Assembly (NCBI GenBank): GCA_016235345.1
Contig: JACRLG010000002.1
Location: forward strand, 220,965 to 284,964
DNA length: 64,000 nt
DNA from: Deltaproteobacteria bacterium
Lineage (GTDB): Bacteria; Desulfobacterota; Desulfobacteria; Desulfobacterales; Desulfatibacillaceae
Direction of reading: 5' to 3'
The notes under the pieces are model-generated. The model was not told the DNA's origin and did not search any database. It saw only the letters and a program-made list of their open reading frames with translations. Below are positions 14,784 to 24,060 of the stretch, piece after piece. Made by a program: the position numbers and the translations under genes. The first letter of the stretch is position 1. Each line of letters begins with the position of its first letter.

Positions 14784-15848
14784 TTGAAGTATCATCCCCT
14801 ATGGGAACTCACCAGGGTCAGGTTCCTGGAATTCATAAGGGACCCGGAGGCCATTTTCTGGGTCTTCGTCTTTCCGGTGATCCTGGCCCTGGTTCTGGGG
14901 GTCGCCTTCACCCCCGGAAAAAGCGCGGCGCTCAGGGTAGCCGTTACCGGCGAAAAGGCGGGCGTGCTTTATGGGATTCTTGGGGCGGTAAAATCATCGG
15001 GCAGGCCCTCCGAAACCCTTCTGGAACCTTCGGTCATGGAAGCGGCGGAGGCCGCGAAGGCCCTCAAGGGCGGCAAAACGGACCTTGTGGCCGTGGCCGG
15101 ACCATCCTTTCCCCAGAAGCTGTCCTTCCGCCTGGACCCTGCCCGGCCAGGAGCGCGGGAGGCCGCGCTCGCCGCAGAAAAGCGCGTGCAGGAGGCCTTC
15201 GGGCGCAAGGACCCGGTGCTTGTGACCGAGGAGCGCTTCACCGAAAAATCGGGCCGCTACATCGATTTTCTGCTGCCGGCCCTCATCGGCTTCAACATAA
15301 TGAGCGGGTGCATGTGGGGCATGGGCTACGCCATAGTGGATTTCAGGCGCAAGAAGCTCATCAAGCGCTTCGCCGCGACCCCCATGAACCGGGCGCATTT
15401 CCTCCTGGCCTTCATTTTGTCCCGGGTGGGCTTTCTGGTGGCCGAAGCCGCCATTCTGCTGGTTTTCGCTATCCTGGTCTTCAAGTTCGCCATCGCGGGT
15501 TCGCTTACTGTTTTCGGCCTTGTCTGCATTCTCACCATGTCGGCCTTCGCCGGAATCGCCCTTCTGATCGCGGCCCGCGCCACGTCCACGGAATCGGCGT
15601 CCGGCTGGATGAACTTGGTGCAGGTGCCCATGTGGCTCTTTTCGGGCTCGTTTTTCTCCTACGACCGCTTTCCCGAAGCCTTTCACCCGCTGATCAGGCT
15701 CCTGCCATTAACCGCCTTCAACGACTCGGCAAGGCTCGTGCTGAACGAGGGCGCAGGGATAGGGGAAATCTGGTCCCAGTGCGCCATTCTTGCCGTATGG
15801 GGGACTATCGGCTTTTTCCTTGCTCTCAGAATTTTCCGGTGGAAATGA
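14784..15848 (+). CDS. ABC-2 type transporter permease
   Basis: This 354-residue inner-membrane permease starts at TTG 14784 (KYHPLWELTRVRFLEFIRD), with GGAGAG 8 nt upstream. Helix 1 lies at about 25-45, and a large extracytoplasmic domain spans about 50-165. Five or more helices follow, including RYIDFLLPALIGFNIMSGC, and the ABC-2 signature region falls around 265-300. The architecture matches ABC-2 exporters in the DrrB/YhfH style with a big loop after helix 1. It partners the ATPase just upstream. Confidence 0.88.
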   Translation: MKYHPLWELTRVRFLEFIRDPEAIFWVFVFPVILALVLGVAFTPGKSAALRVAVTGEKAGVLYGILGAVKSSGRPSETLLEPSVMEAAEAAKALKGGKTDLVAVAGPSFPQKLSFRLDPARPGAREAALAAEKRVQEAFGRKDPVLVTEERFTEKSGRYIDFLLPALIGFNIMSGCMWGMGYAIVDFRRKKLIKRFAATPMNRAHFLLAFILSRVGFLVAEAAILLVFAILVFKFAIAGSLTVFGLVCILTMSAFAGIALLIAARATSTESASGWMNLVQVPMWLFSGSFFSYDRFPEAFHPLIRLLPLTAFNDSARLVLNEGAGIGEIWSQCAILAVWGTIGFFLALRIFRWK

Positions 15849-16098
15849 AGCAGTGACCGGGAAGGTTGCGCCTTGTATCGGGTCAGCCATAGTGATATAT
15901 TTCACAGTGTTTTTTGAGGATTATCCCCTTTTTTTCATGCTTGCTTTCTGTTAATATTTCAAGGATACATCTGGTCCGAAACCTTTTTTCCGGGCAGGCG
16001 TTTTTTCCTGGCAAAAACACGGATAACCATGTCTTACCCGATAAGCATAATCAGGGCCTTTGAAATCCGTTTCACCACCATCTGATCGGGATCGCCCA

Positions 16099-17484
16099 AT
16101 GGTCGTGCCGCGCATAATATTTTCCGCCTTAAGGGGCGGATCGGGAAAAACCATAATCACCACGGGCGTAATAGCCGCGTGGACCAAAAGCGGCAGGAGC
16201 GTCACCCCCTTCAAAAAAGGGCCGGATTACATTGACGCAGGCTGGCTCACCCTTGCGGCACTTCGTCCGTGCAGGAACCTGGACACCTTCATGGTTCCGC
16301 CAAATCTCGTCAAATCCGCCTTCTGCCGCCACTCCGATCCCTCCTCCATCGCGGTGATCGAGGGCAACCGGGGCCTTTTCGACGGCATGGATACCGAAGG
16401 CTCCACCAGCACGGCGGAGCTTGCCAAGCTCCTCACCTGCCCGGTCATAATGATAGCGGACTGCACCAAGTCCACCCGCACCGTCGCCGCCATGATCCTT
16501 GGCTGCTCCCATTTCGACCCCCACGTTGACATAAGGGGCGTGATTTTGAACCGCGTGGCCGGAACCCGGCACGAGAACAACGTGCGCGCCAACATCGAGC
16601 GCCACGTTGGAATCCCGGTGATGGGGGCCATACCCAACCTTTCCCGCGAGGACTTCCCGGAGCGCCACATGGGCCTTGTTCCGGCCCCGGAGCACGAGTG
16701 GGCCGGGGCGGCGGTTTCCCGCGCAGCCGAAGTGGCGGAAAAATACCTGGATTTGAACGGCCTTTTTTCCGTGGCCGGCTCGCCCATTCTGCCGGGTGTT
16801 TCCGGGCATGACGCCTGCGAAAATATCCCTCCCCGAAAATCAGGCGCGGGCAGGCGTCCAAGAATTGGCGTGGTGCGTGACAGCGCCTTCCAGTTCTACT
16901 ACCCGGAAAACATCGAGGCCCTTACCGAAGCAGGAGCCGAGGTGGTTATCGTAAGCCTGCTTCCGGGCGCGGTTCTCCCGGACTTAGACGGCCTCTACAT
17001 CGGCGGCGGCTTCCCGGAAACCCACGCGCGCGAGCTTTCCGAAAACGCCGATGCCCGCGAGAAGGTGCGCGCCTGGGCCGAAGCCGGGCTTCCCATCTAC
17101 GCCGAGTGCGGCGGGCTCATGTACCTTTCCCGCGAAATAAGGCTGCCTTCGGGAACCTACCCCATGGCGGGCGTTGTTCCGGCCTCCATAAGCCTTTGCG
17201 AAAAACCTGCAGGACACGGATACACGATGGTGAGGGTGACGGGCCAAAACCCCTTTTACCCGGTGGGGACCGAGCTTCGCGGCCACGAGTTCCACTATTC
17301 CAAGGTTGAATCCTTTGAAGGAGACCCCGCATCCCTCGCCTTTTCCATGAACCGGGGCAAGGGAATGATAAAGGGGATGGACGGCTTTTCCGCCAACAAC
17401 GTCCTCGCCACCTACACCCACATACATGCCCTGGGAACGCCGGACTGGGCCCACGCATTTGTTGCCCTCGCTGGCGGTAATTAA
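16099..17484 (+). CDS. cbiA: Cobyrinate a,c-diamide synthase CbiA
   Basis: This 461-residue ATP-dependent amidase makes the a- and c-amides of cobyrinate from glutamine. The N-terminal P-loop is ALRGGSGKT (GGSGKT at 13-18), followed by FKKGPDYIDAGW and EGNRGLFDG. The C-terminal glutaminase domain has the nucleophile Cys in YAECGGLMYL and HEFHYS. ATG 16099 is chosen; a TTG at 16060 would add 13 residues. The related CfbB acts on Ni-sirohydrochlorin, but in this genome CbiA is the simpler reading, and CbiMN cobalt uptake is also present. The 250-bp upstream gap shows no cobalamin riboswitch that I can recognise. Confidence 0.9.
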   Translation: MVVPRIIFSALRGGSGKTIITTGVIAAWTKSGRSVTPFKKGPDYIDAGWLTLAALRPCRNLDTFMVPPNLVKSAFCRHSDPSSIAVIEGNRGLFDGMDTEGSTSTAELAKLLTCPVIMIADCTKSTRTVAAMILGCSHFDPHVDIRGVILNRVAGTRHENNVRANIERHVGIPVMGAIPNLSREDFPERHMGLVPAPEHEWAGAAVSRAAEVAEKYLDLNGLFSVAGSPILPGVSGHDACENIPPRKSGAGRRPRIGVVRDSAFQFYYPENIEALTEAGAEVVIVSLLPGAVLPDLDGLYIGGGFPETHARELSENADAREKVRAWAEAGLPIYAECGGLMYLSREIRLPSGTYPMAGVVPASISLCEKPAGHGYTMVRVTGQNPFYPVGTELRGHEFHYSKVESFEGDPASLAFSMNRGKGMIKGMDGFSANNVLATYTHIHALGTPDWAHAFVALAGGN

Positions 17485-17486
17485 TC

Positions 17487-17604
17487 GGCCGTCCACAAGC
17501 GCGAACTGCTGTGTCGCGAATCGCGGCGCGGTCCGCCACGTACATTTAGTACGCTTGCTCCCGCGCCGCTCGCGCTCCTTGCATTTCATCGCTTGTGATC
17601 GGCC
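17487..17604 (+). repeat. Structured intergenic element, copy i
   Basis: Forward copy 2 nt after the cbiA stop. GGCCGTCCACAAGCG pairs with CGCTTGTGATCGGCC. The inner arm GCGGCGCGG pairs with CCGCGCCGC, and the apex is CGTAC ATTTA GTACG. The rest of the gap to 17853 contains no feature I recognise. Confidence 0.88.
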
Positions 17605-17853
17605 TTGATCCCAGGTGGCCCGGCCATAACTTCTTCTTGTTTCATGCCTCGTGGCAGTCGATGCCCTCAATCCCCGGTGGCCCGAACCCGACAGACAGGC
17701 TCATGATCGGCTTTGATTCCGGCTTTCCCGCTCCTCCACGAATCATACGTTTTTTTCCATTCTGAGGAAAAATTCATTTGCCATGACTTGCGCCCCGTTG
17801 TATCAGATGGGATGATTTGAACCCATTTCATGAGAAACGAGGACAACGCAATC

Positions 17854-19170
17854 ATGGCGCAAGTCAGGCCCTTCAAGGCTATCGTATATAATCCGAAAAC
17901 GGTCCCCGATATGGCCGACGTGGTGACCCCGCCCTACGACGTGATCTCCCCTTCCGAGCAGGACGCCTTCTACGGCAGGCACCCCAAGAACATCGTGCGG
18001 CTCATTCTGGGCAAGCCGGAAAACTCGGACTCGGAGGTCTGCAACCCCCACACCCGGGCGGCCTGTTTTTTCGACGACTGGCAAAAGGACGGAACCCTGG
18101 TGAATGACCCGGTCCCGGCCTTTTACCTCACCACCCACGAATTTATGGTGGACGGCAAAAAAATAGTGCGCCAGGGCGTTCTGGCAAGGCTTCGCCTGGA
18201 AACCTTCGACAAGGGCGTGGTGCGGCCCCATGAAAAAACCTTCAGCACGGTGAAAAGCGAGCGGCTTTCCCTTTTCAAGCGCTGCCACGCCAATTTTTCA
18301 CCCATCTTCGGCCTTTACCCCGATGAAGGCGGCGAGGTGTTTAAAATCCTTGACGCCTGCTGCAAAAGCGCGGCCCCTGAAATGGATTTCACCGAAACTG
18401 TGGGCCACCACCACAAAATGTGGCGCATAACAGACCCGGCCACACAGTCCGCTTTCGCCCAAAAGCTCGCCAAAAGCGAAATATTCATAGCCGACGGCCA
18501 CCATCGCTACGAAACCGCCTTGAATTACATGGCTTGGCGGGAAGAGCTGGAAGGCCCGCTTCCCGAAGACCACCCTGCCCGGTTCGTAATGATCTACCTT
18601 TGCAGCATGGAAGACCCAGGCTTGGTGATTCTTCCGGCGCACCGCATGGTGTCGAAGCTTTCGGACGAAGCATTCGCAAGGCTTGAATCCGAAGCCCCGA
18701 AATATTTCGACGTGGAAACCTTCCCCCTCACCGACCAGGGCAGGGACTCCGCCCTTTCAAAACTTACGGCCACACCCGCTGATAAAACCGGCATCGTGGT
18801 GATGACAAAGCCCGGCACAAGGCTTCTGACCGTAAAACCCGGCGTTATGGACACGCTGTTTTCTGATGTTCTCGAACCCTCGTTGCGCAGCCTGGATGTT
18901 TCCGTACTCACCCACCTGATATTTTTCACCATCCTGGGCCTTACCCAGGCGGACATGGACGACCACGACCTCATCCGCTACACCGTGAACGCGAAACTGC
19001 TTTCCGAAGAGGTGCGGGAAGGCCGCATGGCGGCGGGTTTCGTAATCAATCCCACCCGGATTTCAGAGGTTCGGGAAGTGGCCGGAGCCGGGCTCGTCAT
19101 GCCGCGCAAGTCAACCTATTTCTACCCCAAGGTCGTCACGGGCCTGGTCATGAACAGTTTGCTTGCGTAG
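17854..19170 (+). CDS. DUF1015 family protein
   Basis: This 438-residue cytoplasmic protein is recognised as DUF1015 from AQVRPFKAIVYNP near the start, VVTPPYDVISP, HEKTFSTVKSERLSLFKRC, and IADGHHRYETALNY with the conserved HHRYE. The family is widespread in anaerobes, and its biochemical role is not established. ATG 17854 has GAGGA about 10 nt upstream and gives the usual N-terminus; the ATG at 17830 has no ribosome-binding site. A structured repeat follows the TAG stop directly. Confidence 0.88.
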   Translation: MAQVRPFKAIVYNPKTVPDMADVVTPPYDVISPSEQDAFYGRHPKNIVRLILGKPENSDSEVCNPHTRAACFFDDWQKDGTLVNDPVPAFYLTTHEFMVDGKKIVRQGVLARLRLETFDKGVVRPHEKTFSTVKSERLSLFKRCHANFSPIFGLYPDEGGEVFKILDACCKSAAPEMDFTETVGHHHKMWRITDPATQSAFAQKLAKSEIFIADGHHRYETALNYMAWREELEGPLPEDHPARFVMIYLCSMEDPGLVILPAHRMVSKLSDEAFARLESEAPKYFDVETFPLTDQGRDSALSKLTATPADKTGIVVMTKPGTRLLTVKPGVMDTLFSDVLEPSLRSLDVSVLTHLIFFTILGLTQADMDDHDLIRYTVNAKLLSEEVREGRMAAGFVINPTRISEVREVAGAGLVMPRKSTYFYPKVVTGLVMNSLLA

Positions 19171-19290
19171 GGGCGTCCACAAGCGCGAATCGCTGTGTCA
19201 GAGCAAAGCGGGCGGGTCGTCATGTACCGTTTGTACTATTCCTCCCCGCCCGCTTTGCTCTTCCTTGCGCTTCATCGCTTGTGATCGCCC
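19171..19290 (+). repeat. Structured intergenic element, copy j
   Basis: Forward copy starting at the base after the DUF1015 stop codon. GGGCGTCCACAAGCG pairs with CGCTTGTGATCGCCC. The inner arm GAGCAAAGCGGGCGGG pairs perfectly with CCCGCCCGCTTTGCTC. Confidence 0.9.
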
Positions 19291-19369
19291 CTCGAAGCCG
19301 CGATAAAGGCAAAAGAGATTCATCGTTTTTATCCAGACTAACGCATCCGGCCGATAAAGAGGGGGGACG

Positions 19370-19416
19370 CTCGCCAACCCTGGCATCTCATCCTTTGTGA
19401 CCGCCCCTATCGCAGG
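19370..19416 (+). repeat. Half copy of the structured element
   Basis: Only the right part of the element is present: GCTCGCCAACCCTGGCATCTCATC, then CTTTGTGACCGCCCC. The left arm is missing. It lies 80 bp downstream of the complete copy j. Confidence 0.65.
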
Positions 19417-19512
19417 TTTAAAAAAACTGAAAATTGGTGACCCTGCCATTCCATTCATAATCCCTTTATTTTCCCGCACGTAAAAATTTTTGGGCGGCAT
19501 CGCAATTTGGCC

Positions 19513-19541
19513 TTGACAATCGCCTGGGTGATTTATTAATT
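19513..19541 (+). promoter_or_regulatory. Probable sigma-70 promoter of the tetR-led locus
   Basis: A consensus -35 TTGACA (19513-19518) is followed after 16 bp by ATTAAT (19535-19540), four of six matches to the -10 consensus. The predicted start point falls just before the palindrome at 19552. Confidence 0.5.
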
Positions 19542-19551
19542 TGGCACTAAA

Positions 19552-19589
19552 CCGACCGAACGGTCGGAAAATAATCCAACCAGTCGGTC
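19552..19589. promoter_or_regulatory. TetR-type operator
   Basis: CCGACCGAACGGTCGG (19552-19567) is a near-perfect 16-bp palindrome. A further half site, CAGTCGGTC, lies at 19580-19588. They are immediately downstream of the predicted promoter and 48-85 bp before the tetR start, as expected of an autorepressor site. Confidence 0.65.
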
Positions 19590-19636
19590 AAACATCCTCA
19601 CAAAAATTCCACCGCACCCATAACGGAAAGTTCCTT

Positions 19637-20245
19637 ATGGCCATAAGCGAACTGGAAGAGATAAGGCGCAACCAAATTCTTCTGGCGGCCTTGAAGGTGA
19701 TGTCCCAGAAGGGCTCCTTCGACGCCACCATGGAGGACATCGCCTCCGAGGCCGGTCTTTCCAAGGGGGGCCTGGCCCACTACTTCAAGAGCAAGAACGA
19801 GCTTTTCATAGCCGCGTTCCGGGAGTTCTTCGCCCAGGTTTTCGAGCGGTGCAGGTTGGGCATGGAGGTAACGGACGATCCCCTTGAAAAGCTCCTGGCC
19901 TTCGGCCTTCTTTTCGACCCGGACGAGCCCTACGTGCCCCTGGGCTACCCGATACTTTTCGACTGCATGGCAAAAGCCGCCCACGACCCGGCCTACCGGG
20001 AGGTTTTCGAGGAATGGGTGGAAGGCTGGATAGCCCTTCTGTCGGGTGCGCTTGCATTGGGAGTCGAACGCGGCCTTTTCCGGCCTCTGGACCCCGACCC
20101 GCTGGCGCGGGCCATTTCGGCCATCTACCAGGGAACAGCCGAGCGCTGGTTCCTGGCCCCCACCCGGCACTCCCGCGAGTGGGCCGTAAACGCGGTCAAA
20201 GACGCCATAACCCGCTTGATGAACCCGTATATCGTTAATCAGTAG
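19637..20245 (+). CDS. TetR-family transcriptional regulator
   Basis: This 202-residue repressor has an N-terminal helix-turn-helix typical of TetR: QILLAALKVMSQKGSFDATM, then EAGLSKGGLAHYFKSKNELF. A helical ligand-binding domain follows. ATG 19637 has GGAAAG upstream; the frame is open further but that stretch holds the operator. The gene leads a run of SCP2 protein, acyl-CoA dehydrogenase, acyl-CoA ligase, ferredoxin-nitroreductase and thiolase on the same strand. By analogy with FadR/PsrA-type TetR proteins it probably senses an acyl-CoA, which is an inference from context. Confidence 0.9.
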   Translation: MAISELEEIRRNQILLAALKVMSQKGSFDATMEDIASEAGLSKGGLAHYFKSKNELFIAAFREFFAQVFERCRLGMEVTDDPLEKLLAFGLLFDPDEPYVPLGYPILFDCMAKAAHDPAYREVFEEWVEGWIALLSGALALGVERGLFRPLDPDPLARAISAIYQGTAERWFLAPTRHSREWAVNAVKDAITRLMNPYIVNQ

Positions 20246-20288
20246 TTGGAGGATAAAGTAAATATCCGATGAAAAGACTGTATAGGAA

Positions 20289-20407
20289 GCCTGGATAAAA
20301 ACGATGAAGCGCAAGGAAGGTGAGCCGGAAAGGAGGGAGCGTACTCTTTCGTACGTGACCGACTTTCCGGCGAGACCTGACACCGCGATTCGCGTTTTTA
20401 GACAGGC
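20289..20407 (-). repeat. Structured intergenic element, copy k
   Basis: Reverse copy between tetR and the SCP2 gene. GCCTGGATAAAAACG pairs with CGTTTTTAGACAGGC. The inner arm GCCGGAAAG pairs with CTTTCCGGC, and the apex arms are CGTAC and GTACG. Confidence 0.9.
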
Positions 20408-20435
20408 GGCTACCCCAACACAAAAGGAGCACACA

Positions 20436-20831
20436 ATGCCCGTTTTCGAGAATACCGAAAAAATGTACGAGGTTTTGGGAGGACTTTTCAGGGGGCTCAT
20501 GGATAATCCCGAAGTGCTGAAAAACGCCATGGACGCCAAAATAACCATTCTTTTCAGCATCACGGAGCCTTCGGGCCAGATCTGGCTCTCCCACGAAAAG
20601 GGCGACGTCATCTGCGGCCCCTCCAACTTGAAACCCGACGTCACCATGACCCTTTCCGGCGACTCCTGCCACAATTTCTGGCTCAAGAAGCTCTCCCTTC
20701 CGGTGGCCATCGCAACCCGCAAGATAAAGACCCAGGGGCCGATACAAAAAGTCTTGAAACTCCTTCCGCTTCTCAAACCCGCCCACGAGGCGTACCCCGA
20801 AATCGCAAAAAAATATAACCTCCCAATGTAA
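20436..20831 (+). CDS. SCP2 sterol-carrier-like domain protein
   Basis: This 131-residue protein made of one SCP2-like domain starts at ATG 20436 after AAAGGAGC. The central strands (AKITILFSITEPSGQIWL, PSNLKPDVTMTLSGDS) and the C-terminal helix match the lipid-binding fold that holds acyl chains or acyl-CoA. It precedes an acyl-CoA dehydrogenase by 34 nt and likely serves the same pathway as a carrier or accessory protein. Function is inferred from fold and location. Confidence 0.8.
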   Translation: MPVFENTEKMYEVLGGLFRGLMDNPEVLKNAMDAKITILFSITEPSGQIWLSHEKGDVICGPSNLKPDVTMTLSGDSCHNFWLKKLSLPVAIATRKIKTQGPIQKVLKLLPLLKPAHEAYPEIAKKYNLPM

Positions 20832-20865
20832 TCTTTCCGTCCAAGTGACCTAAAGGAGTATTTCC

Positions 20866-22095
20866 ATGGCTTACATCGATCTCAACGTGGAGCTGACGCC
20901 CGAACACGAGGCCCTGAAAAAGGAAACCCACAAGTTCGCCCGGGACGTTCTGCGCCCGGCGAGCCTGGAACTGGACAAGCTAAGCGACCCCGAAGACGTC
21001 ATCAAAAGCCCCGTCTTCTGGAACGCCATGAAAAAGGGCTACGAGTTGGGCTATCACTCCATCTTCATCCCGGACACCTGGGGCGGCATGGGCCTGGATC
21101 CCATCGGCACCCACATAGTGTTGGAGGAGCTGGCCTGGGGCAGCGCGGATTTCGCGGTGGGCCTGGGAGTCGCCTGCTTTCCGGCCTTTTTCGCCTCCAT
21201 GATGCCCAACGACCGCATGATCGAGGAGATCATCGAGCCCTTCTGCGCCAACACCGACGCCACCTTCATCGGCTGCTGGGGCATAACCGAGCCGGACCAC
21301 GGAAGCGACACCCTCTGCCCCGGAACCGAACATTTCTGCGACCCGAACATTTCCTGCCAGGTGACGGCGAGGCTTGACGGCGACGACTGGGTGATTTCCG
21401 GCCAGAAGTCGAGCTGGGTCAGCAACGGCACCATCGCCACCCACTCCATGACCTTTCTCACCATAGACCCTTCCATGGGCATGGCGGGGGGAGGCATCGG
21501 CATAGTGCCATTGAACGCGCCGGGCGTGCGCCGGGGCCGTCCCCTGGACAAGATCGGACAAAGGGCCCTGAACCAGGGCGAGATATTTTTCGACAACGTG
21601 CGGATTCCGAAAGATTACATGCTGGTGGACCCGGAGTCCTACGAGGGTATAGTGGACCTGACCCTGGCCACCGCCAACGCCAGCATGGGAGCCATGTTCA
21701 CCGGCGTTGCCCGTGCCGCCTTCGAGGCGGCCCTGGCCTACTCACAGGAGCGAATCCAGGGCGGCAAGCCGCTTTTCGCCCACCAGCACATAAAGCATAA
21801 GCTGTTTTCCATGTTCACCAAGGTTGAGGCGGCCCGCAGCCTTTCACGGGCGGCGCTCAATTTCAACCTGTGCAACTCGCCCCCCCTCACCCACTACTCC
21901 ATCGCATCCAAGGTCTTCTGCACCCAGGCGGCCTTCGAGGTGGCCAACGACGCAGTGCAGATTTTCGGCGGCATAGGGCTGTCAAAGGAGTACCCCATCG
22001 AGAAGTTCTTCCGGGACGCCAGGGCATCCCTCATAGAGGACGGGGCGAACGATACGCTTATCATCACTGGCGCCCACGCTTTGACGTCTTACTGA
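20866..22095 (+). CDS. Acyl-CoA dehydrogenase
   Basis: This 409-residue FAD enzyme oxidises acyl-CoA to enoyl-CoA. N-terminal helices are followed by the flavin/substrate segment CWGITEPDHGSD, a middle beta domain (WVISGQKSSWVSNG), and a C-terminal helical domain with QIFGGIGLSKEYPIEKFFRD. That domain ends in IEDGANDTLI, the region that usually carries the catalytic Glu in long-chain enzymes. GGAG precedes ATG 20866. It is the second structural gene of the TetR-controlled locus. Chain-length preference cannot be read from the sequence. Confidence 0.93.
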   Translation: MAYIDLNVELTPEHEALKKETHKFARDVLRPASLELDKLSDPEDVIKSPVFWNAMKKGYELGYHSIFIPDTWGGMGLDPIGTHIVLEELAWGSADFAVGLGVACFPAFFASMMPNDRMIEEIIEPFCANTDATFIGCWGITEPDHGSDTLCPGTEHFCDPNISCQVTARLDGDDWVISGQKSSWVSNGTIATHSMTFLTIDPSMGMAGGGIGIVPLNAPGVRRGRPLDKIGQRALNQGEIFFDNVRIPKDYMLVDPESYEGIVDLTLATANASMGAMFTGVARAAFEAALAYSQERIQGGKPLFAHQHIKHKLFSMFTKVEAARSLSRAALNFNLCNSPPLTHYSIASKVFCTQAAFEVANDAVQIFGGIGLSKEYPIEKFFRDARASLIEDGANDTLIITGAHALTSY

Positions 22096-22097
22096 TC

Positions 22098-22253
22098 GGC
22101 TTCCTGAAAACGCGATCCGCTGTGTCGCGCTTTAAAGCCAATTCCGCCACGTACGAACATCTTCATTTAGCCCAAGAACTCTGCGATTTCTTGGGCGGGT
22201 ACGCTTGCTCATTGGCTTCTCGCGCGCCTTGCGGCTCATCGTTTTCCGAAAGC
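22098..22253 (+). repeat. Structured intergenic element, long copy l
   Basis: Forward copy with an enlarged apical part (156 nt). GGCTTCCTGAAAACGCGAT pairs with the closing CGTTTTCCGAAAGCC. The inner arm AAGCCAAT pairs with ATTGGCTT. The loop contains a further pair of arms, GCCCAAGAA and TTCTTGGGC. Confidence 0.85.
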
Positions 22254-22298
22254 CTTACGCCCCGGCTGTTTAAAAGATAATGGGCGAAAGGACCGACA

Positions 22299-23882
22299 AT
22301 GAACGATCTTGCCATATTTCAGCTGGTGGGGGCCTCGGCCCCGCAGCCGGACAAGGTGCTCTTCATCTTCCTGGGCGACGACGGGACCGAGGAAATCGTC
22401 ACCTGGGGGCTTCTTTACGAAAACGTCAACAGGTGCGCCCGCATCCTTAAAAAATGCGGCGTGGAAAAGGGTGACTGTTTCGCCCTTTTCATGAAAAACC
22501 ACCCGGAGTTTCTCTACGCACTTTTCGCGGCCCTGTCCCTTGGGGCCGTGGCGGTTCCCATAGACCCGCGATCCAAGGGCCGGAAGCTCAGCTTCCAGAT
22601 GCAAAACACAAGGGCAAAGGCGATACTTCTTACTGACGACCTTCTGCCCGCCTTCAAGGAGGTAAAAGCCGAAATCCCCGGCGTGAAAGTGGCGGGCGTG
22701 GCGTACAAGAAGTGGCACGGGATTCCCGTGGACCCGGCCTATCCGTCGCTGAACGATCTTCTGGCCTCGGAAAGCGGGGCGCAGCTAACAGGCCTTCCGC
22801 CCCTGGACTTCGCGGCCCCGGTCCAGATAATCCACACATCCGGCACAACCGGCGACCCCAAGGGCGTGGTCCTCAAGGCCGACCGCTTCATGGTGTACGG
22901 CTTCATGGCGTCCCTTATCTGGAACTACCAGCCTGACGACGTTCTCTACACCGGCCTTTCCATGACCCACGGAAACGCCCAGTCGGCGACGATTCTTCCG
23001 GCAATGGCGAAAAACATAACCGCCGTCATTTCCGAGCGCTTCACCAAAAGCCGCCTCTGGGACATCTGCCGCAAATACGGGGTGACCAGCTTCTCGCTTT
23101 TAGGCGGCATGATGAGCGGCATATATAATGAACCGGTAAGGCCGGATGACGCCGCAAACCCCGTGCGCCGGGTCATCAGCGCCGGAACCCCACGGGCCAT
23201 CTGGGAGGATTTCGCCAAACGCTTCGATGTGGCCATCCACGAGTGGTACGGCGCAGTGGAGGGCGGGCTTGCCCACAATCCGCCGGGCACGGGCCCCGTA
23301 GGCTCATTCGGAAAGCCGCCTTCTGACATGCTGGAAATGAAGATCGTGGATGAGGCCGACAACGAGGTTCCGGCGGGCGTCAAGGGCGAGCTCATCAGCC
23401 GCATGAAAAGCGGGGCCACGGAAGTCGCCTATTACGGGAAAGAGAAGGAGTCAGCCGAAAAGACGCGGGGCGGCTGGCTGCGCTCCGGCGACATCTGCCA
23501 CACGGACGCCGACGGCTTCTTCTACTTCGATTTCCGCAAGGGCGGGGGCCTGCGGCGTCACGGGGACTTCATCCAGCCCGACTACGTGGAAAAGATGATC
23601 GGCGAGGACGAATCGGTATCGGAGGTGGTGGTTTACGGCATTCCCTCCAGGGCCGGTGCTCCGGGGGAAAGCGACCTTGTGGCGGCCGTCGCGCCCTTTC
23701 CGGGGCAGGCCGTCAACGTGGAATCCGTCAAAAGGCGCTGCATGGAAAAGCTGGAGAGAAACTCGGTTCCGAGCTGGCTTCAGATTGTTCCTGAAATCCC
23801 CAAGACCGTCTCCGAAAAGCCCCTGGACCGGCTTTTGAGGGATGCTTTTTCGCCCACGGCTGAAAACGTTGTGGCTCTTTAA
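22299..23882 (+). CDS. Acyl-CoA synthetase (AMP-binding)
   Basis: This 527-residue ANL-family ligase makes acyl-CoA from a carboxylate, ATP and CoA through an acyl-adenylate. The P-loop HTSGTTGDPKGVVLK, the A5 motif HEWYGAVEGG and the hinge region GWLRSGDICHTDADGFFYF followed by RRHGDFIQP are visible. The C-terminal catalytic Lys is in KTVSEKPLDR. GAAAGGA lies 8 nt upstream of ATG 22299. It follows the acyl-CoA dehydrogenase and likely activates the acid consumed by this locus. The substrate is uncertain; crotonobetaine/carnitine-ligase-like members share the layout. Confidence 0.9.
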   Translation: MNDLAIFQLVGASAPQPDKVLFIFLGDDGTEEIVTWGLLYENVNRCARILKKCGVEKGDCFALFMKNHPEFLYALFAALSLGAVAVPIDPRSKGRKLSFQMQNTRAKAILLTDDLLPAFKEVKAEIPGVKVAGVAYKKWHGIPVDPAYPSLNDLLASESGAQLTGLPPLDFAAPVQIIHTSGTTGDPKGVVLKADRFMVYGFMASLIWNYQPDDVLYTGLSMTHGNAQSATILPAMAKNITAVISERFTKSRLWDICRKYGVTSFSLLGGMMSGIYNEPVRPDDAANPVRRVISAGTPRAIWEDFAKRFDVAIHEWYGAVEGGLAHNPPGTGPVGSFGKPPSDMLEMKIVDEADNEVPAGVKGELISRMKSGATEVAYYGKEKESAEKTRGGWLRSGDICHTDADGFFYFDFRKGGGLRRHGDFIQPDYVEKMIGEDESVSEVVVYGIPSRAGAPGESDLVAAVAPFPGQAVNVESVKRRCMEKLERNSVPSWLQIVPEIPKTVSEKPLDRLLRDAFSPTAENVVAL

Positions 23883-23918
23883 TTTGGCGATGAACCATTT
23901 TCGACAGGGCGAGCCTTC

Positions 23919-23984
23919 CCTGGGAGCGCGGGCATCTTGCCCGCTATTTACGGCAAAAGCGGGCGGGACGCCCGCGCTCCCAGG
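23919..23984. repeat. GC-rich hairpin repeat, copy 1 (core only)
   Basis: CCTGGGAGCGCGGGC and GCCCGCGCTCCCAGG form a 15-bp perfect inverted repeat around an inner GCCCGC/GCGGGC stem. Four copies occur in the window. This one lies in the 178-bp gap before the ferredoxin-nitroreductase gene. Confidence 0.85.
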
Positions 23985-24060
23985 GGAAAGCCGTTTTCCG
24001 TCATTCGCCGTGGTGACGAATCATGCGATTTTGTGCGATTCATTTACTGGAGACACGACA

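Noticed and set aside
15849-16098. Cobalamin riboswitch before cbiA
   Set aside because: No B12-box-like sequence could be found; only a weak GTGA/TCAC hairpin with T6 near 15890-15917.
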